Shown here one piece after another: positions 26,037 to 35,451 of a DNA stretch of 64,000 bases. This DNA is from Peptoniphilus genitalis (GTDB lineage: Bacteria; Bacillota; Clostridia; Tissierellales; Peptoniphilaceae): NCBI RefSeq assembly GCF_023614525.1, contig NZ_CP097885.1, forward strand, positions 1,300,501 through 1,364,500. Direction: 5' to 3'. Each line of letters starts with the position of its first letter. The first letter of the stretch is position 1. Position numbers and translations under genes: made by a program. Below the pieces are notes generated by a model. That model ran no database searches, was not told the origin of the DNA, and saw nothing but the letters and a program-made list of their open reading frames with translations.

Positions 26037-28331
26037 TTAAATTATGAAGGCTCCCTTTTTATCAAGGTCAAGTGCCACAACTTCATAAGAATTTGCGAGT
26101 TTGTCTAAGTTATTTTTTATTTCCTCTTCTGAAGTCTTGTCCTTGGCCTTTAAGACTAGCATTATTGTTGAGCCGGCACCACTTAGGTAGTGACCAAGGG
26201 CATCGCTATCATAAATAATTTTTTCAATCTCATGAATTTCTGGAATTAGTTTTAACCTGTAGGGCTCGTGAATCTTGTCATCAAGGGCAACTTTTAAGTT
26301 TTCTTGGTCGCCAGAGATTAGGAACAAGATGACCATGGAAAGCCTTGATAGGTTAAAGACAACATCTTCCTTTGAGTAAGTCTTTGGCAAGACATCCCTT
26401 GCTTCCTTTGTAGGTAGTTTGAAGTCAGGAATTATTGCCAAGAATTTAAAATTATTTGAAATTTCAAATTTTTCTACATAGACTTGGTCATCTTTTAAGA
26501 TTGAAGCCACAGCATTTCCAAAAATTGCTGGAGCCACATTGTCTGGATGGCCTTCCATCTTTGTTGCAATTTTTAAAATCTCCTTCTTATCAAAGTCTCT
26601 CTTCATGACCTCGAAGGCTGCCATAATGCCCATGACAATGCAGGCAGCTGATGATCCAAGACCACGTGAAAGGGGAATGTTTGCGTCAAGGTCAAAGTCA
26701 ACAGGAAGGACTTCTTTATCGTAGAAGTCGAAGGCATACTTGTAGGCCTTGTAGATTAAATTTGTTTTTAAATTATTTTCAAATTCCTCTTTATTATCAG
26801 TCAATTTAAATTCACAAGTGTTGGCAAGGTCAAGGGCAAGTCCAAGTACGTCAAAGCCAGGTCCTAGGTTGGCAGAAGTTGCTGGGACAGAAATTCTCTT
26901 GCCACGTTTTGCAAATTTTAAAACTTCTTCTTCGATTTCATTTTTTTGAATTTTTGTCTTGTGAAGAATTTTTTTATTTTTCAATTTTTTAATTTCAGAT
27001 GGAATCTTCACTCCAGTTTTTTCGTGAAGAATATTTATGTTTTCAAACTCGTCATCTGAAAGATTTTCTCCAAGGGCCTCAAGGACTGTTGAAGAAAACT
27101 TGTAGGGACTTGCAGTTGACAAAATCACAGTCTTTTCAAATCCAAGCTTGTCTACAATATTTTTTGCCACCCCTGTGTGAGGGTCAATTAAATAATTTTC
27201 TTCTTCAAAGACCTTCTTAATAGTTTTCCTTGTCTCGTCTTCATTGGCATAGCCACACAAGAATTCATTGAAGTCTCCCTCGAAGTCAAAGACTCCCTTG
27301 TCCCTTAGGTCATCCATCTTTTCTTTAACAACAGCATCTGATGACTTGTGGAAGATTAGTCTCTCAAGATTTGATGAAACTAAGATGTCCATGGAAGGAG
27401 AAATTGTCTTTACAAGGTCTCTGTTGGCATCGTAAGTCCCAGTAGTGAAGAAGTCTGTCAAAACATTGTTGTCATTTGATGCAATTACAAGTTTGTCAAC
27501 TGGCAGACCCATTTCCTTGGCGTAATAACCTGCCAAGATGTCTCCAAAGTTACCAGTTGGGACGCAGAAGGAAATTTTTTCGCCAGCATCTATTTTTTTA
27601 TTTTTAACTAGGTCTGCATAGGAATAAAAATAATAAACAATTTGGGGAAGGAGTCTGCCAATGTTTATGGAGTTGGCAGAAGAAAGATAAATATTTTCTT
27701 TATTAAGCTCTTCCTTTATAGCTACATCGTTAAATATTTTTTTCACAGCAGATTGAGCATCGTCAAAGTTTCCATCAATGGAAATAACTTTTGAATTTAA
27801 AGATCCTGTTGTATCCATTTGAGCCTTTTGGATGGAGCTCACACCTTCTGTTGGATATAGGACCAAGATGTCAATGTCCTCTGTGTTGTAAAAACCTTCA
27901 AGGGCAGCCTTACCAGTGTCGCCAGATGTTGCAGTAAGGATTAATGTCTTGTCCTTGATGCCCAGAGATTTTTTTGCATAAGCCAAGAGGTTTGGAAGAA
28001 GGCAAAGGGCAAAGTCCTTAAAGGCAGAAGTCCTGCCATGATAAAGTTCTAGGTAAAAATCCTTTTGGTAAGAAATATTTACAATTTCATCTTCAAAGGA
28101 TGCGTAGGATTTTTCTATAATTTTTAACAAGTCATCCTTGTCAAAGTCTGTCAAATATAAGGAAAGAATCTTGTGGGCCAAGTCTGTGTATGATAGGTCC
28201 AAATTTTCCATTATGTCGAAGCTAGGGAAGGATTCTGGGACAAAGAGTCCGCCATCTTCAGAGATTCCCTTAACAATGGCTTCTCTGCCAGAAATTTTTA
28301 AATTTGAATTTCTTGTTGATAAAAATTTCAT
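26037..28331 (-). CDS. thrC-thrB: Fused threonine synthase - homoserine kinase
   Basis: 764 residues in one frame. Residues 1 to about 450 are threonine synthase (ThrC): DGGLFVPESFP, PLP lysine 105 in GRTSAFKDFAL, TATSGDTGKAAL, SSANSINIGRLLPQ and PTGNFGDILAGYYA. A short Lys/Glu linker (about 450-475) leads into homoserine kinase (ThrB): SVPATSANLGPGFDVLGLAL from residue 481, the GHMP loop LSRGLGSSAA (554-563) and GAGSTIML near the end. The two last steps of threonine synthesis are thus on one chain, though the kinase acts before the synthase. Its ATG overlaps the hom stop by 4 bases. Confidence 0.93.
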   Translation of the reverse strand: MKFLSTRNSNLKISGREAIVKGISEDGGLFVPESFPSFDIMENLDLSYTDLAHKILSLYLTDFDKDDLLKIIEKSYASFEDEIVNISYQKDFYLELYHGRTSAFKDFALCLLPNLLAYAKKSLGIKDKTLILTATSGDTGKAALEGFYNTEDIDILVLYPTEGVSSIQKAQMDTTGSLNSKVISIDGNFDDAQSAVKKIFNDVAIKEELNKENIYLSSANSINIGRLLPQIVYYFYSYADLVKNKKIDAGEKISFCVPTGNFGDILAGYYAKEMGLPVDKLVIASNDNNVLTDFFTTGTYDANRDLVKTISPSMDILVSSNLERLIFHKSSDAVVKEKMDDLRDKGVFDFEGDFNEFLCGYANEDETRKTIKKVFEEENYLIDPHTGVAKNIVDKLGFEKTVILSTASPYKFSSTVLEALGENLSDDEFENINILHEKTGVKIPSEIKKLKNKKILHKTKIQKNEIEEEVLKFAKRGKRISVPATSANLGPGFDVLGLALDLANTCEFKLTDNKEEFENNLKTNLIYKAYKYAFDFYDKEVLPVDFDLDANIPLSRGLGSSAACIVMGIMAAFEVMKRDFDKKEILKIATKMEGHPDNVAPAIFGNAVASILKDDQVYVEKFEISNNFKFLAIIPDFKLPTKEARDVLPKTYSKEDVVFNLSRLSMVILFLISGDQENLKVALDDKIHEPYRLKLIPEIHEIEKIIYDSDALGHYLSGAGSTIMLVLKAKDKTSEEEIKNNLDKLANSYEVVALDLDKKGAFII

Positions 28332-29509
28332 AGGTCCTCCTCAATTTCTGCCAAGAAAACTTGTGAAAGGTCGCCTAGGGCATCTCTCAAGTCATCAAGG
28401 GAAACTTTCTTTGTAATAATTAAGTGTTGGTCGTCTAGGACTTTTTCTTCTTCTATCAGGTCTTTTAATTTTTCTGAAACTTCACTAGTCCTTACATAAA
28501 ATTTATTTTTCAAATTATTTTCGACTTCATAAGAATTTCCCGCGTCATAAAAAGTCTTGATTTCTCTTCTTGCAAGAACTCTCAAGAGGTCACGCATAAC
28601 TGCATCGGCAGTTTCAAGCTTGCCTGCACCAGGTCCCTTTAGCTCGTAGGCAGAGAAATTTTCTCCCCAGACCTTTACTCCATTAGTTCCACCAAAAGTC
28701 TTTGCAAAGAAATTATCCTTTATAAATGTAGGTACTACAGAAATATTTATTTTATCCTTTGCGAGCTCTGACTTTGCAAGAAGTCTAATGGAATAGCCTT
28801 TTTCCTTTGCGAAATCAAAATCAGATTTATTTACATTTTGAATGCCAAAAGTAAAAATTTCTTCTTCATTTATTTTTGCATTGTAGATGAGAGAAGATAA
28901 AATTCTAATCTTTCTCATGGCATCAAAGCCGCCAACATCAGCAGTAGGATCTGCCTCGGCATATCCAAGTTCTTGTGCTTCCCTTAGGACCTCGTCATAG
29001 GAGGACCCTTCCACTTCCATCTTTGAAAGGATGTAGTTGGAAGTTCCGTTTAAAATCCCTTGGACCTTATGCATGTCGCTGAAGAAGGCCTCTTCCATGA
29101 TGGGGTGGATTACTGGAATTGCACCAGCAACTGCAGCCTCATAGGAGAAATAAATATTCTTTTCTCTAGCAAGCTCATTTAATTCTTCAAAATATTTTGA
29201 AACCACAGCCTTGTTGGCAGTGACAATATTTTTGCCATCCTTCATTAGGTCTACAATTCTTTCGTAAGTTTCTTCAAGACTTGATGTCACATCAATAACT
29301 GTGTCCACATCAGAATTTAAAATTTCATCAAAATCATCTGTGAAAGCGAGGTCGCCAGCCAAGGGAGACCTTTTTTTATTTTTATTTCTAATTAAAACTT
29401 TTTCAATTTTTATATCAAAATGATTTTTTAAAAGGGCATCTCTTTTTTTGTATAGAATTTCTTCGACACCTGTTCCCACAGTGCCAAAGCCCATTATTGC
29501 AATTTTCAA
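28328..29509 (-). CDS. hom: Homoserine dehydrogenase
   Basis: 393 residues from TTG 29509, placed there by GGAGG just upstream and by the expected opening KIAIMGFGTVGTGV; an open frame extends into asd. NAD(P) fold, TANKAVVSKYF, SYEAAVAGAIPVI and NGTSNYILSKM catalytic motifs. C-terminal 80 residues look like a reduced ACT-type regulatory domain (usual length about 430). Reduces aspartate semialdehyde to homoserine. Confidence 0.93.
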   Translation of the reverse strand: MKIAIMGFGTVGTGVEEILYKKRDALLKNHFDIKIEKVLIRNKNKKRSPLAGDLAFTDDFDEILNSDVDTVIDVTSSLEETYERIVDLMKDGKNIVTANKAVVSKYFEELNELAREKNIYFSYEAAVAGAIPVIHPIMEEAFFSDMHKVQGILNGTSNYILSKMEVEGSSYDEVLREAQELGYAEADPTADVGGFDAMRKIRILSSLIYNAKINEEEIFTFGIQNVNKSDFDFAKEKGYSIRLLAKSELAKDKINISVVPTFIKDNFFAKTFGGTNGVKVWGENFSAYELKGPGAGKLETADAVMRDLLRVLARREIKTFYDAGNSYEVENNLKNKFYVRTSEVSEKLKDLIEEEKVLDDQHLIITKKVSLDDLRDALGDLSQVFLAEIEEDL

Positions 29510-29510
29510 C

Positions 29511-30488
29511 TTAAACCTCCAAGACTTTTTCCGCAATTTGCACTGCGTTAGTTGCAGCTCCCTTCCTAATGTTGTCGGCACAAGACCATAGGTTTAGACC
29601 ATTTTCTACAGTGAAGTCACGTCTAATTCTGCCAACAAAAACTTCATTCTTGTCGGCTGCCATTAGGGGCATTGGATAAACTTCATTGGCAAGATCATCT
29701 TGAAGTACCATGCCAGGGTAGTCGCCGATGATTTTTTTTACATCTTCCACTTCAAAAGGTCTTTCCACTTCAACATTAATGGAAATTGAGTGGGAGAACT
29801 TAACTGGCACACGAACTGTTGTGGCAGTAACAAGGATAGAGTCGTCGTGAAGAATTTTTTTAGTTTCGTTAATCATCTTCATTTCTTCCTTGGAGTAGCC
29901 ATTGTCTAAGAAGACATCAATTTGTGGGATGCAGTTATTCTTAATTGGATACTTGTAAGCAAGTTGTGTTCCTTCTTCCAAGTCAGAAATTCCCTTTATG
30001 CCAGATCCAGAAACTGATTGGTAAGTAGAATAAATTACCCTCTTGATCTTGTACTTGTCGTGAATTGGCTTAAGTGGAAGTACAGATTGGATAGTTGAAC
30101 AATTTGGGTTTGCAATAATTCCCTTGTTCATTTTAATATCTTCAGGATTGATTTCTGGAACAACTAGGGGAACCTCTGGGTCCATCCTAAAGGCAGAGGA
30201 GTTATCAACAACAGTTACTCCGGCCTTAGCAGCTATAGGAGCGAACTTTTCACTAACAGCACCTCCAGCAGAGAAGAGGGCGATCTTAATGTCTCTTCCT
30301 TCAAAGGAATCTTCCTTTAATTCCTCAACAGTGTATTCCTTTCCACAATATTCAATTTTTTTGCCAGCTGATTTCTTGGAGCTAAACAAGTATAAATTGT
30401 CTATTGGGAAATTTTCTTCACTTAAAACCTTTAACATCATGCTTCCAACAAGTCCAGTTGCACCTACAACTGCTACATTAACCTTCAT
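29511..30488 (-). CDS. asd: Aspartate-semialdehyde dehydrogenase
   Basis: 325 residues: AVVGATGLVGSMML nucleotide fold, active-site Cys in ANPNCSTIQSV, SVSGSGIKGI and substrate His/Arg near VKFSHSISIN. Feeds both homoserine and, if present elsewhere, lysine synthesis. Spaced 2 bases after lysC and 1 base before hom. Confidence 0.95.
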   Translation of the reverse strand: MKVNVAVVGATGLVGSMMLKVLSEENFPIDNLYLFSSKKSAGKKIEYCGKEYTVEELKEDSFEGRDIKIALFSAGGAVSEKFAPIAAKAGVTVVDNSSAFRMDPEVPLVVPEINPEDIKMNKGIIANPNCSTIQSVLPLKPIHDKYKIKRVIYSTYQSVSGSGIKGISDLEEGTQLAYKYPIKNNCIPQIDVFLDNGYSKEEMKMINETKKILHDDSILVTATTVRVPVKFSHSISINVEVERPFEVEDVKKIIGDYPGMVLQDDLANEVYPMPLMAADKNEVFVGRIRRDFTVENGLNLWSCADNIRKGAATNAVQIAEKVLEV

Positions 30489-30490
30489 CT

Positions 30491-31801
30491 TTAGTCCTCC
30501 TTATAAAATTCTCTATAAATTGCGCGAATTGCTTTTTCAAAATCCTGAGTTTCCACACCAATAATAATATTGATTTCGCTGGAACCCTGACTAATCATCT
30601 TAATATTAATTCCTTCTCTGGCAAGGGCAGTGAAAGTCCTAGAAGACACACCCTTTTCATTGATCATGCCACGTCCAACAACGGCAATTAGGGAGATGTC
30701 CCTTTCCCAAGAAATATTGTCCACGTTTAAATAAATCTTTAGCTCTTCAAGAACCTTGTTTAGCTTTGGTGTGATGTAAGAATCTGCAACAAGGACAGAA
30801 ACTGAATCAATACTTGAAGGCATGTGCTCAATGGAAATATCATTAGACTCGAAAACTGTAGTGAGCTTCCTGAAAAAGTCCTTTTCGCTATTCATATTTA
30901 CCTTCTCAAGATTTATAACAGTGAAATCTTTTTTGCCAGAGATACCAGTTAAAATATTTTTATTTTTTATGTCACATTGAGAAAGAATCAAAGTCCCTTC
31001 TTCATGAGGGGCGTTAGTATTTTTAATATTGATTGGAATGTTCTTGTCCCTAAGGGGGAAGATTGCCTCTTCGTGAAGGACCTTGGCTCCCATGTAGGAA
31101 AGCTCCCTCAATTCCTTGTAGGTGATAGTTCCAATAGGGGATGGGTTCTTGACGATTTTGGGGTCGGCAACTAAGAAGCCAGACACATCAGTGAAGTTTT
31201 CATACATCTCTGCATCAAGGGCAGAGGCAATGACAGAACCTGTCACATCAGATCCACCACGAGAAAAAGTTTTGACCTTGCCGTCTTCCTTTTCTCCATA
31301 GAAGCCAGGGACAACAGCCTTTTCATGTTGAGTTAGAAGATTTCTAATCTTTTCCTCTGACTTCGGAAGGTCCAAGACCCCATTGGTAAAGGCAATCAAG
31401 TCTCTTGCATCTACAAAGTCAAAGCCAAGATAGGCTGCAAGGACTTGGGCACTTATAAACTCGCCACGGCTTATGACGAAGTCGTAGCTTGCTCCATTAG
31501 TGATCTCATCCTTGACTTCGGCAAGAATCTTATCAATGTCTATATCCAAAACAAGATCATCAACAATATTCTTATAAACATTCTCGATGATCTTGTAAAC
31601 TTCATTAAAATTCAATTCGTGCGCACTTAGCTCGTGGCACATTGCTAGAAGGTCAGTGACCTTGTGATTGTTGTTAACTCCTTTTCCAGGCGCAGAAACT
31701 ACTATGTACTTTCTAGCTTCATCTTCCAGTACAATATCCTTAACTTTTTTCAGCTGACGAGCATCGGCAAGTGAACTGCCACCAAATTTTGCGACTTTCA
31801 T
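30491..31801 (-). CDS. lysC: Aspartate kinase (monofunctional)
   Basis: 436 residues. KFGGSSLAD at the N-terminus, SRGEFISAQVLAAYLG, FSRGGSDVTGS substrate loop, then two ACT domains (INLEKVNMNSEKDFF and IAVVGRGMINEKGVSSR) for amino-acid feedback. First gene of lysC-asd-hom-thrC/B; threonine or lysine inhibition is likely but not readable here. Confidence 0.94.
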   Translation of the reverse strand: MKVAKFGGSSLADARQLKKVKDIVLEDEARKYIVVSAPGKGVNNNHKVTDLLAMCHELSAHELNFNEVYKIIENVYKNIVDDLVLDIDIDKILAEVKDEITNGASYDFVISRGEFISAQVLAAYLGFDFVDARDLIAFTNGVLDLPKSEEKIRNLLTQHEKAVVPGFYGEKEDGKVKTFSRGGSDVTGSVIASALDAEMYENFTDVSGFLVADPKIVKNPSPIGTITYKELRELSYMGAKVLHEEAIFPLRDKNIPINIKNTNAPHEEGTLILSQCDIKNKNILTGISGKKDFTVINLEKVNMNSEKDFFRKLTTVFESNDISIEHMPSSIDSVSVLVADSYITPKLNKVLEELKIYLNVDNISWERDISLIAVVGRGMINEKGVSSRTFTALAREGINIKMISQGSSEINIIIGVETQDFEKAIRAIYREFYKED

Positions 31802-31999
31802 CTCTTTCTCCTTTTTGTAAAATTAAGAAAAACTTTTAACACAATAAAAATTTTTGAGTTAATAAAAATTATTTAATCAAAACTACTTAATAATAAAATT
31901 TTGAATTGAAAAATAAATTTATAGAACAAGCTTATAAATATAAGTAAAAATGTTAAAAGTAATTTTTTCGATTATACAATTATTTAGCCCAGTTGTCAA
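31802..31999 (-). promoter_or_regulatory. Consensus promoter and 160-base leader of the threonine operon
   Basis: On the minus strand TTGACA (31999-31994) and TATAAT (31976-31971) are separated by 17 bases, a perfect sigma-A promoter. The leader to lysC is very AT-rich, with one short hairpin (31931-31944). I do not see a T-box, a lysine riboswitch core or a Thr/Ile-rich leader peptide. Confidence 0.8.
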
Positions 32000-32094
32000 T
32001 TGAAAGGGACTTATAAGAAAGGAAGAAGAGGGATATCATAATAAATTTAAAACAAGCGAGAGAGAACAAAAATTTAAAATTTGAAAAATAAAAA

Positions 32095-32114
32095 AGGCCG
32101 AGTTAACTCGACCT
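32095..32114 (-). terminator. Terminator of the Mg ATPase gene
   Basis: On the minus strand AGGTCGAG / CTCGGCCT pair (one G-U) around TTAA and run into TTTTTTATTTTT. The stretch 32000-32094 holds nothing recognisable. Confidence 0.82.
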
Positions 32115-32151
32115 AAATTTTTCTAAGCTATTAAGATTGTTTTCTTTAAAT

Positions 32152-34683
32152 TTATTTTCTTGAAAAGGAGTTGCGTTTATAAAATTCTTTTTTCAACGCT
32201 TCTGCCACCAAAGCATAGACGAAGGAAATTAAAAACATGGCAAGTAGGACCTTGATAGGAAGGTCAACTAAACCAAGATAGGAGTTAATTGGGCTGTAAA
32301 TTATTCCAACTAAGAGGATGCTGACACAAACTATAGCTAGGATTAATTTTTTGGAAGGTTTGCTTTTAAAAATTGGTCTTGCAGTCCTAACGATTAACAT
32401 AACCACCATAGCTGAGATAACAGACTCTAACATCCAACCTGTTTGGAAATAGCTTTCCTTTGCCTTGAAAATATAAATTAAAACAAAGAAGGTCACATAG
32501 TCAAATAGGGAGGATATAATTCCAAAAACAACCATAAACCTCTTAATAAATTTCATGTCCCACTTAACAGGATTCTTCAACCAGTCCTCATCAACAGAGT
32601 CCGATGCAATTTGCAAAGAAGGGAAGTCAGTTAACAAGTTTGTAAGAAGAATTTGCTTAGGCAAGAGGGGCAAAAACTTCAAGAAAAGACTTGCGCCTGC
32701 CATAGAAAACATATTTCCAAAGTTGGCACTTGTAGCGACAAAGATATACTTCAAGGTGTTGATGAAGGTCCTTCTTCCTTCCTTAATGCCAGACAAGAGG
32801 ACAGTGAGACTGTTTTGCAAAAGAACAATCGAAGCTGCATCCTTTGCTGTGTCAGCAGCAGTGTCAACAGATATGCCAACGTCAGCTACCTTTATGGCAG
32901 GAGCATCATTGATGCCATCTCCCATGTAGCCAACAATTTCTCCAGCTTCCTTATAAGACCTAATGATTTTTTCCTTTTGATTAGGACTTATTTCAGCAAA
33001 TATATCAATATCTAAAACTTTTTTGTTAAGTTGACTTATGGAGTAAGAACTTAGATCTTCTCCAAGCAAAATTTTTTCGGGATTAAGTCCAATTTGACTG
33101 CCAATATTTTTTGCAATCTCTTGGTTGTCCCCAGTTATCATCTTTAAGGCAACGCCAAGCTTATTCATATGGCTAACAACGTCCCTTATGTCTTCCTTTA
33201 AAGGGTCAATGAAGAGCAAGAAACCCTTGAAGATCATATCTTGGGCAGCTTCTTTTTCAGGGTCGCAAGAGTCATCTAAAAATTTGTAGGAAAGACCTAA
33301 GACCCTATAGCCTTGACTTGAATACTTATTGAAAGAATTTTTTAAACTAGAGACCACATCATCAATTGGACCAATAGAACCATCACTTCCTTCGTAAGTC
33401 TTGCAAATCTTTAAGATGCTTTCAAAGGCCCCCTTGGTGACCATTAAATTTTTATTTGAAAAATCATCATTGGTTTTCACAATGACACTCAAGAGTTTAT
33501 TTTCAAAAGAGTAGGGGATTTCAAAAAGTTTTTTGTAGGCAGAAAAATCTTCTGACTTGTCACTTAAGATAGCCTCATCAATTGGATTTGCATAGCCCTC
33601 TTGAAAGTATGAATTAAGACCTGCAAATTTTCTTAATTTTTCAGAATTTTCTCCAGCAAAGTTGAGGCTAGAGTGGAGCTTAACCTTACCTTGAGTGATA
33701 GTTCCAGTTTTGTCAGAACACATAACTGTCATGGAACCAAAGTTTTCGATGGAGTTTAATTTTTTCACAATAACGCCTTGCTCAGACATCTTCTTGGCAC
33801 CCTGTGACAAGTTGACGCTAATAATAGCTGGCAACATTTGTGGAGTTAGACCAACAGATAGGGCAAGGGCAAACATGAAGGATTCCAAAAAAGACTTATT
33901 TAAAACAATATTAAACAAGAAAATTAAACCAATTAAGAGGGTTGTAACGTGCAAGATTAAATTTCCAAAATTTTTAATGCCCTTTTCGAAGTCAGTATCC
34001 GAATCTCTTTGACTAAGAGAATTTGTAATTTTTCCAAACTCAGTATCCTTTGCCAAGTTGACAATTAGAGCCTTGCCAGACCCACTAATAAGATGAGTCC
34101 CCATCCAAAGAGAATTTTTTCTAGCAGAAAGACCTGTGCTTGCATCTAATTTTCCGCATGACTTTTCAACAGGGAAGGTCTCCCCAGTCAAGCTTGACTC
34201 ATCAGTTGTAAGAGAGTTACTTTCAATAAGCAAACAATCAGCAGGGATCATGTCGCCAGTTTTAACCTTAATTATGTCACCAAGAGTTAGATCAGCATTG
34301 TCTAACTCTTTAAAACTTCCATCTCTTAAAACTGATGACGTAACACTAACAGAAGAAAGGAGTTTCTTCACAGCGTCCTTTGCCTTGCTCTCATGAAGAT
34401 AACTCAAGAGAGAAGAAATCAAAATTATAATTAAAATAATGAAGCCATCAGAATAATCCTTCAAAAAAATTGACAAGATAGCAGCAAAGATAAGAATCAA
34501 AGTAATAGGACTTTTGAATTGAGATAAAAATATCATGAAGTTAGAAGAAGCCTTCTTCTCATCAAAAACATTCTTACCATAAGTTTCAATCCTCTCGGCA
34601 GCCTCTTGACTAGTTAAACCATCACGGCCAGATTTTAATTCCTTCAACGCATCATCTATGTCATAAGACCAAAAATTTTTCAT
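32152..34683 (-). CDS. mgtA: Magnesium-importing P-type ATPase (MgtA/MgtB)
   Basis: 843 residues from ATG 34683 (AGGAGG upstream). Cation_ATPase_N region (DALKELKSGRDGLTSQEA), TDESSLTGETFPVEKS, phosphorylation site MCSDKTGTITQGKV, MGDGINDAPAIKVADVGISV hinge and ten membrane helices. The P3-type features (GVIVKKLNSIENFGSM, FMFALALSVGLTPQMLPAI) match MgtA/B rather than Ca pumps. Upstream lies the G+C-rich structured block, which could form part of its leader. Confidence 0.9.
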   Translation of the reverse strand: MKNFWSYDIDDALKELKSGRDGLTSQEAAERIETYGKNVFDEKKASSNFMIFLSQFKSPITLILIFAAILSIFLKDYSDGFIILIIILISSLLSYLHESKAKDAVKKLLSSVSVTSSVLRDGSFKELDNADLTLGDIIKVKTGDMIPADCLLIESNSLTTDESSLTGETFPVEKSCGKLDASTGLSARKNSLWMGTHLISGSGKALIVNLAKDTEFGKITNSLSQRDSDTDFEKGIKNFGNLILHVTTLLIGLIFLFNIVLNKSFLESFMFALALSVGLTPQMLPAIISVNLSQGAKKMSEQGVIVKKLNSIENFGSMTVMCSDKTGTITQGKVKLHSSLNFAGENSEKLRKFAGLNSYFQEGYANPIDEAILSDKSEDFSAYKKLFEIPYSFENKLLSVIVKTNDDFSNKNLMVTKGAFESILKICKTYEGSDGSIGPIDDVVSSLKNSFNKYSSQGYRVLGLSYKFLDDSCDPEKEAAQDMIFKGFLLFIDPLKEDIRDVVSHMNKLGVALKMITGDNQEIAKNIGSQIGLNPEKILLGEDLSSYSISQLNKKVLDIDIFAEISPNQKEKIIRSYKEAGEIVGYMGDGINDAPAIKVADVGISVDTAADTAKDAASIVLLQNSLTVLLSGIKEGRRTFINTLKYIFVATSANFGNMFSMAGASLFLKFLPLLPKQILLTNLLTDFPSLQIASDSVDEDWLKNPVKWDMKFIKRFMVVFGIISSLFDYVTFFVLIYIFKAKESYFQTGWMLESVISAMVVMLIVRTARPIFKSKPSKKLILAIVCVSILLVGIIYSPINSYLGLVDLPIKVLLAMFLISFVYALVAEALKKEFYKRNSFSRK

Positions 34684-34772
34684 AATACCTCCTAGATAGG
34701 TCAAATATATATCTAACAATAATAAAACACAAGAGATTTACAAAAATAAAAATATGTAAGTAAAATAAAAAA

Positions 34773-34884
34773 AGACCGAAGGCTCCTCGCCAGAGGGCTG
34801 TGATTTTCCGCAGTCATGGTCTGTTCCAAATCAAAAAGAGGACGCTACGCTTCCCCTGCACTGGCTGCCGCCAGCTACCCTTTG
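34773..34884 (-). ncRNA. G+C-rich structured block upstream of mgtA, candidate ncRNA or mobile-element end
   Basis: A hand count over 111 bases gives about 58% G+C against about 31% around it. On the minus strand it contains CTGGC-GGCA-GCCAG, a GGGGA/TCCTC pair, CCTC-TGGC-GAGG and an outer GACC/GGTC pair, and ends in seven T, as an intrinsic terminator would. It starts beside a divergent MarR promoter and ends about 90 bases before mgtA. It is not coding in any convincing frame. Either a structured leader/sRNA or a foreign element end; I cannot decide. Confidence 0.45.
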
Positions 34885-34964
34885 AAAGGAAAAATTTATA
34901 GAAACAGTATTTACTACGAAATTCACCACTAAAATATTATTTTAAGAGATATAAACTTAAAAAC

Positions 34965-35000
34965 AAATTAGTTGACGCATCAACTAATTTGTGGTATACT
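34965..35000 (+). promoter_or_regulatory. Promoter with perfect MarR-type operator
   Basis: TTGACG (34972-34977), 17 bases, TATACT (34995-35000). An inverted repeat with 11-bp perfect arms (AAATTAGTTGA at 34965-34975, complement at 34980-34990, 4-base spacer) covers the -35 box and spacer. Most likely the autoregulatory site of the marR gene two genes on. Confidence 0.8.
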
Positions 35001-35030
35001 TCACTTATTATGAAAAGTGATGTAAGAGTA

Positions 35031-35450
35031 ATGAAATATAAACGTTATATTTTCCCTATATTGATGGGGAGCACAATGAGTTGCATTATGTCTCAGATGA
35101 ATACTGGAAAAATTGTTTTTCCGTCTATACTTTTAATGATATTATTGCAATCTATAGTTGCAAGTATAGCATCTTTGATTTTTCCGGCTGGACTTATAGG
35201 TGCAAAAGTAACAGAGAAACTATATACTGGAAAATCATATATTGTTTTTTTAGTTCTTTCATCAATAATTCCAGCGATATATTTTACTACAATTATGTCT
35301 GTAAGCGGATTGTTAAGAATGAAGGGATATGATGAGAATTTCTGGAAAATATATTTTTCCTCATTTCCTATTAATGTTGTATTAGGATATTTTTCGAGTA
35401 TTTTTTGGAATGTGATATTGGACAAAGTTTTAAGAAGAAAAGAGGCATAA
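35031..35450 (+). CDS. DUF2798-like four-helix membrane protein
   Basis: About 139 residues; start ATG 35031 (weak TAAGAG site) or ATG 35010, which would be almost leaderless given the promoter. Four membrane helices in two similar halves, each with PILMGSTMSCIMSQ / FSSFPINVVLGYF-like turns, as in DUF2798. Cotranscribed with marR from the operator-bearing promoter, so probably the regulated target. Function unknown. Confidence 0.65.
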   Translation: MKYKRYIFPILMGSTMSCIMSQMNTGKIVFPSILLMILLQSIVASIASLIFPAGLIGAKVTEKLYTGKSYIVFLVLSSIIPAIYFTTIMSVSGLLRMKGYDENFWKIYFSSFPINVVLGYFSSIFWNVILDKVLRRKEA

Positions 35451-35451
35451 A

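Noticed and set aside
31802..31970. Lysine riboswitch or T-box before lysC
   Set aside because: The 160-base leader lacks the T-box sequence, G+C-rich helices or terminator expected of either.
34684..34884. M-box (Mg2+ riboswitch) before mgtA
   Set aside because: The structured block has helices but not the conserved M-box motifs; left as an unclassified candidate.
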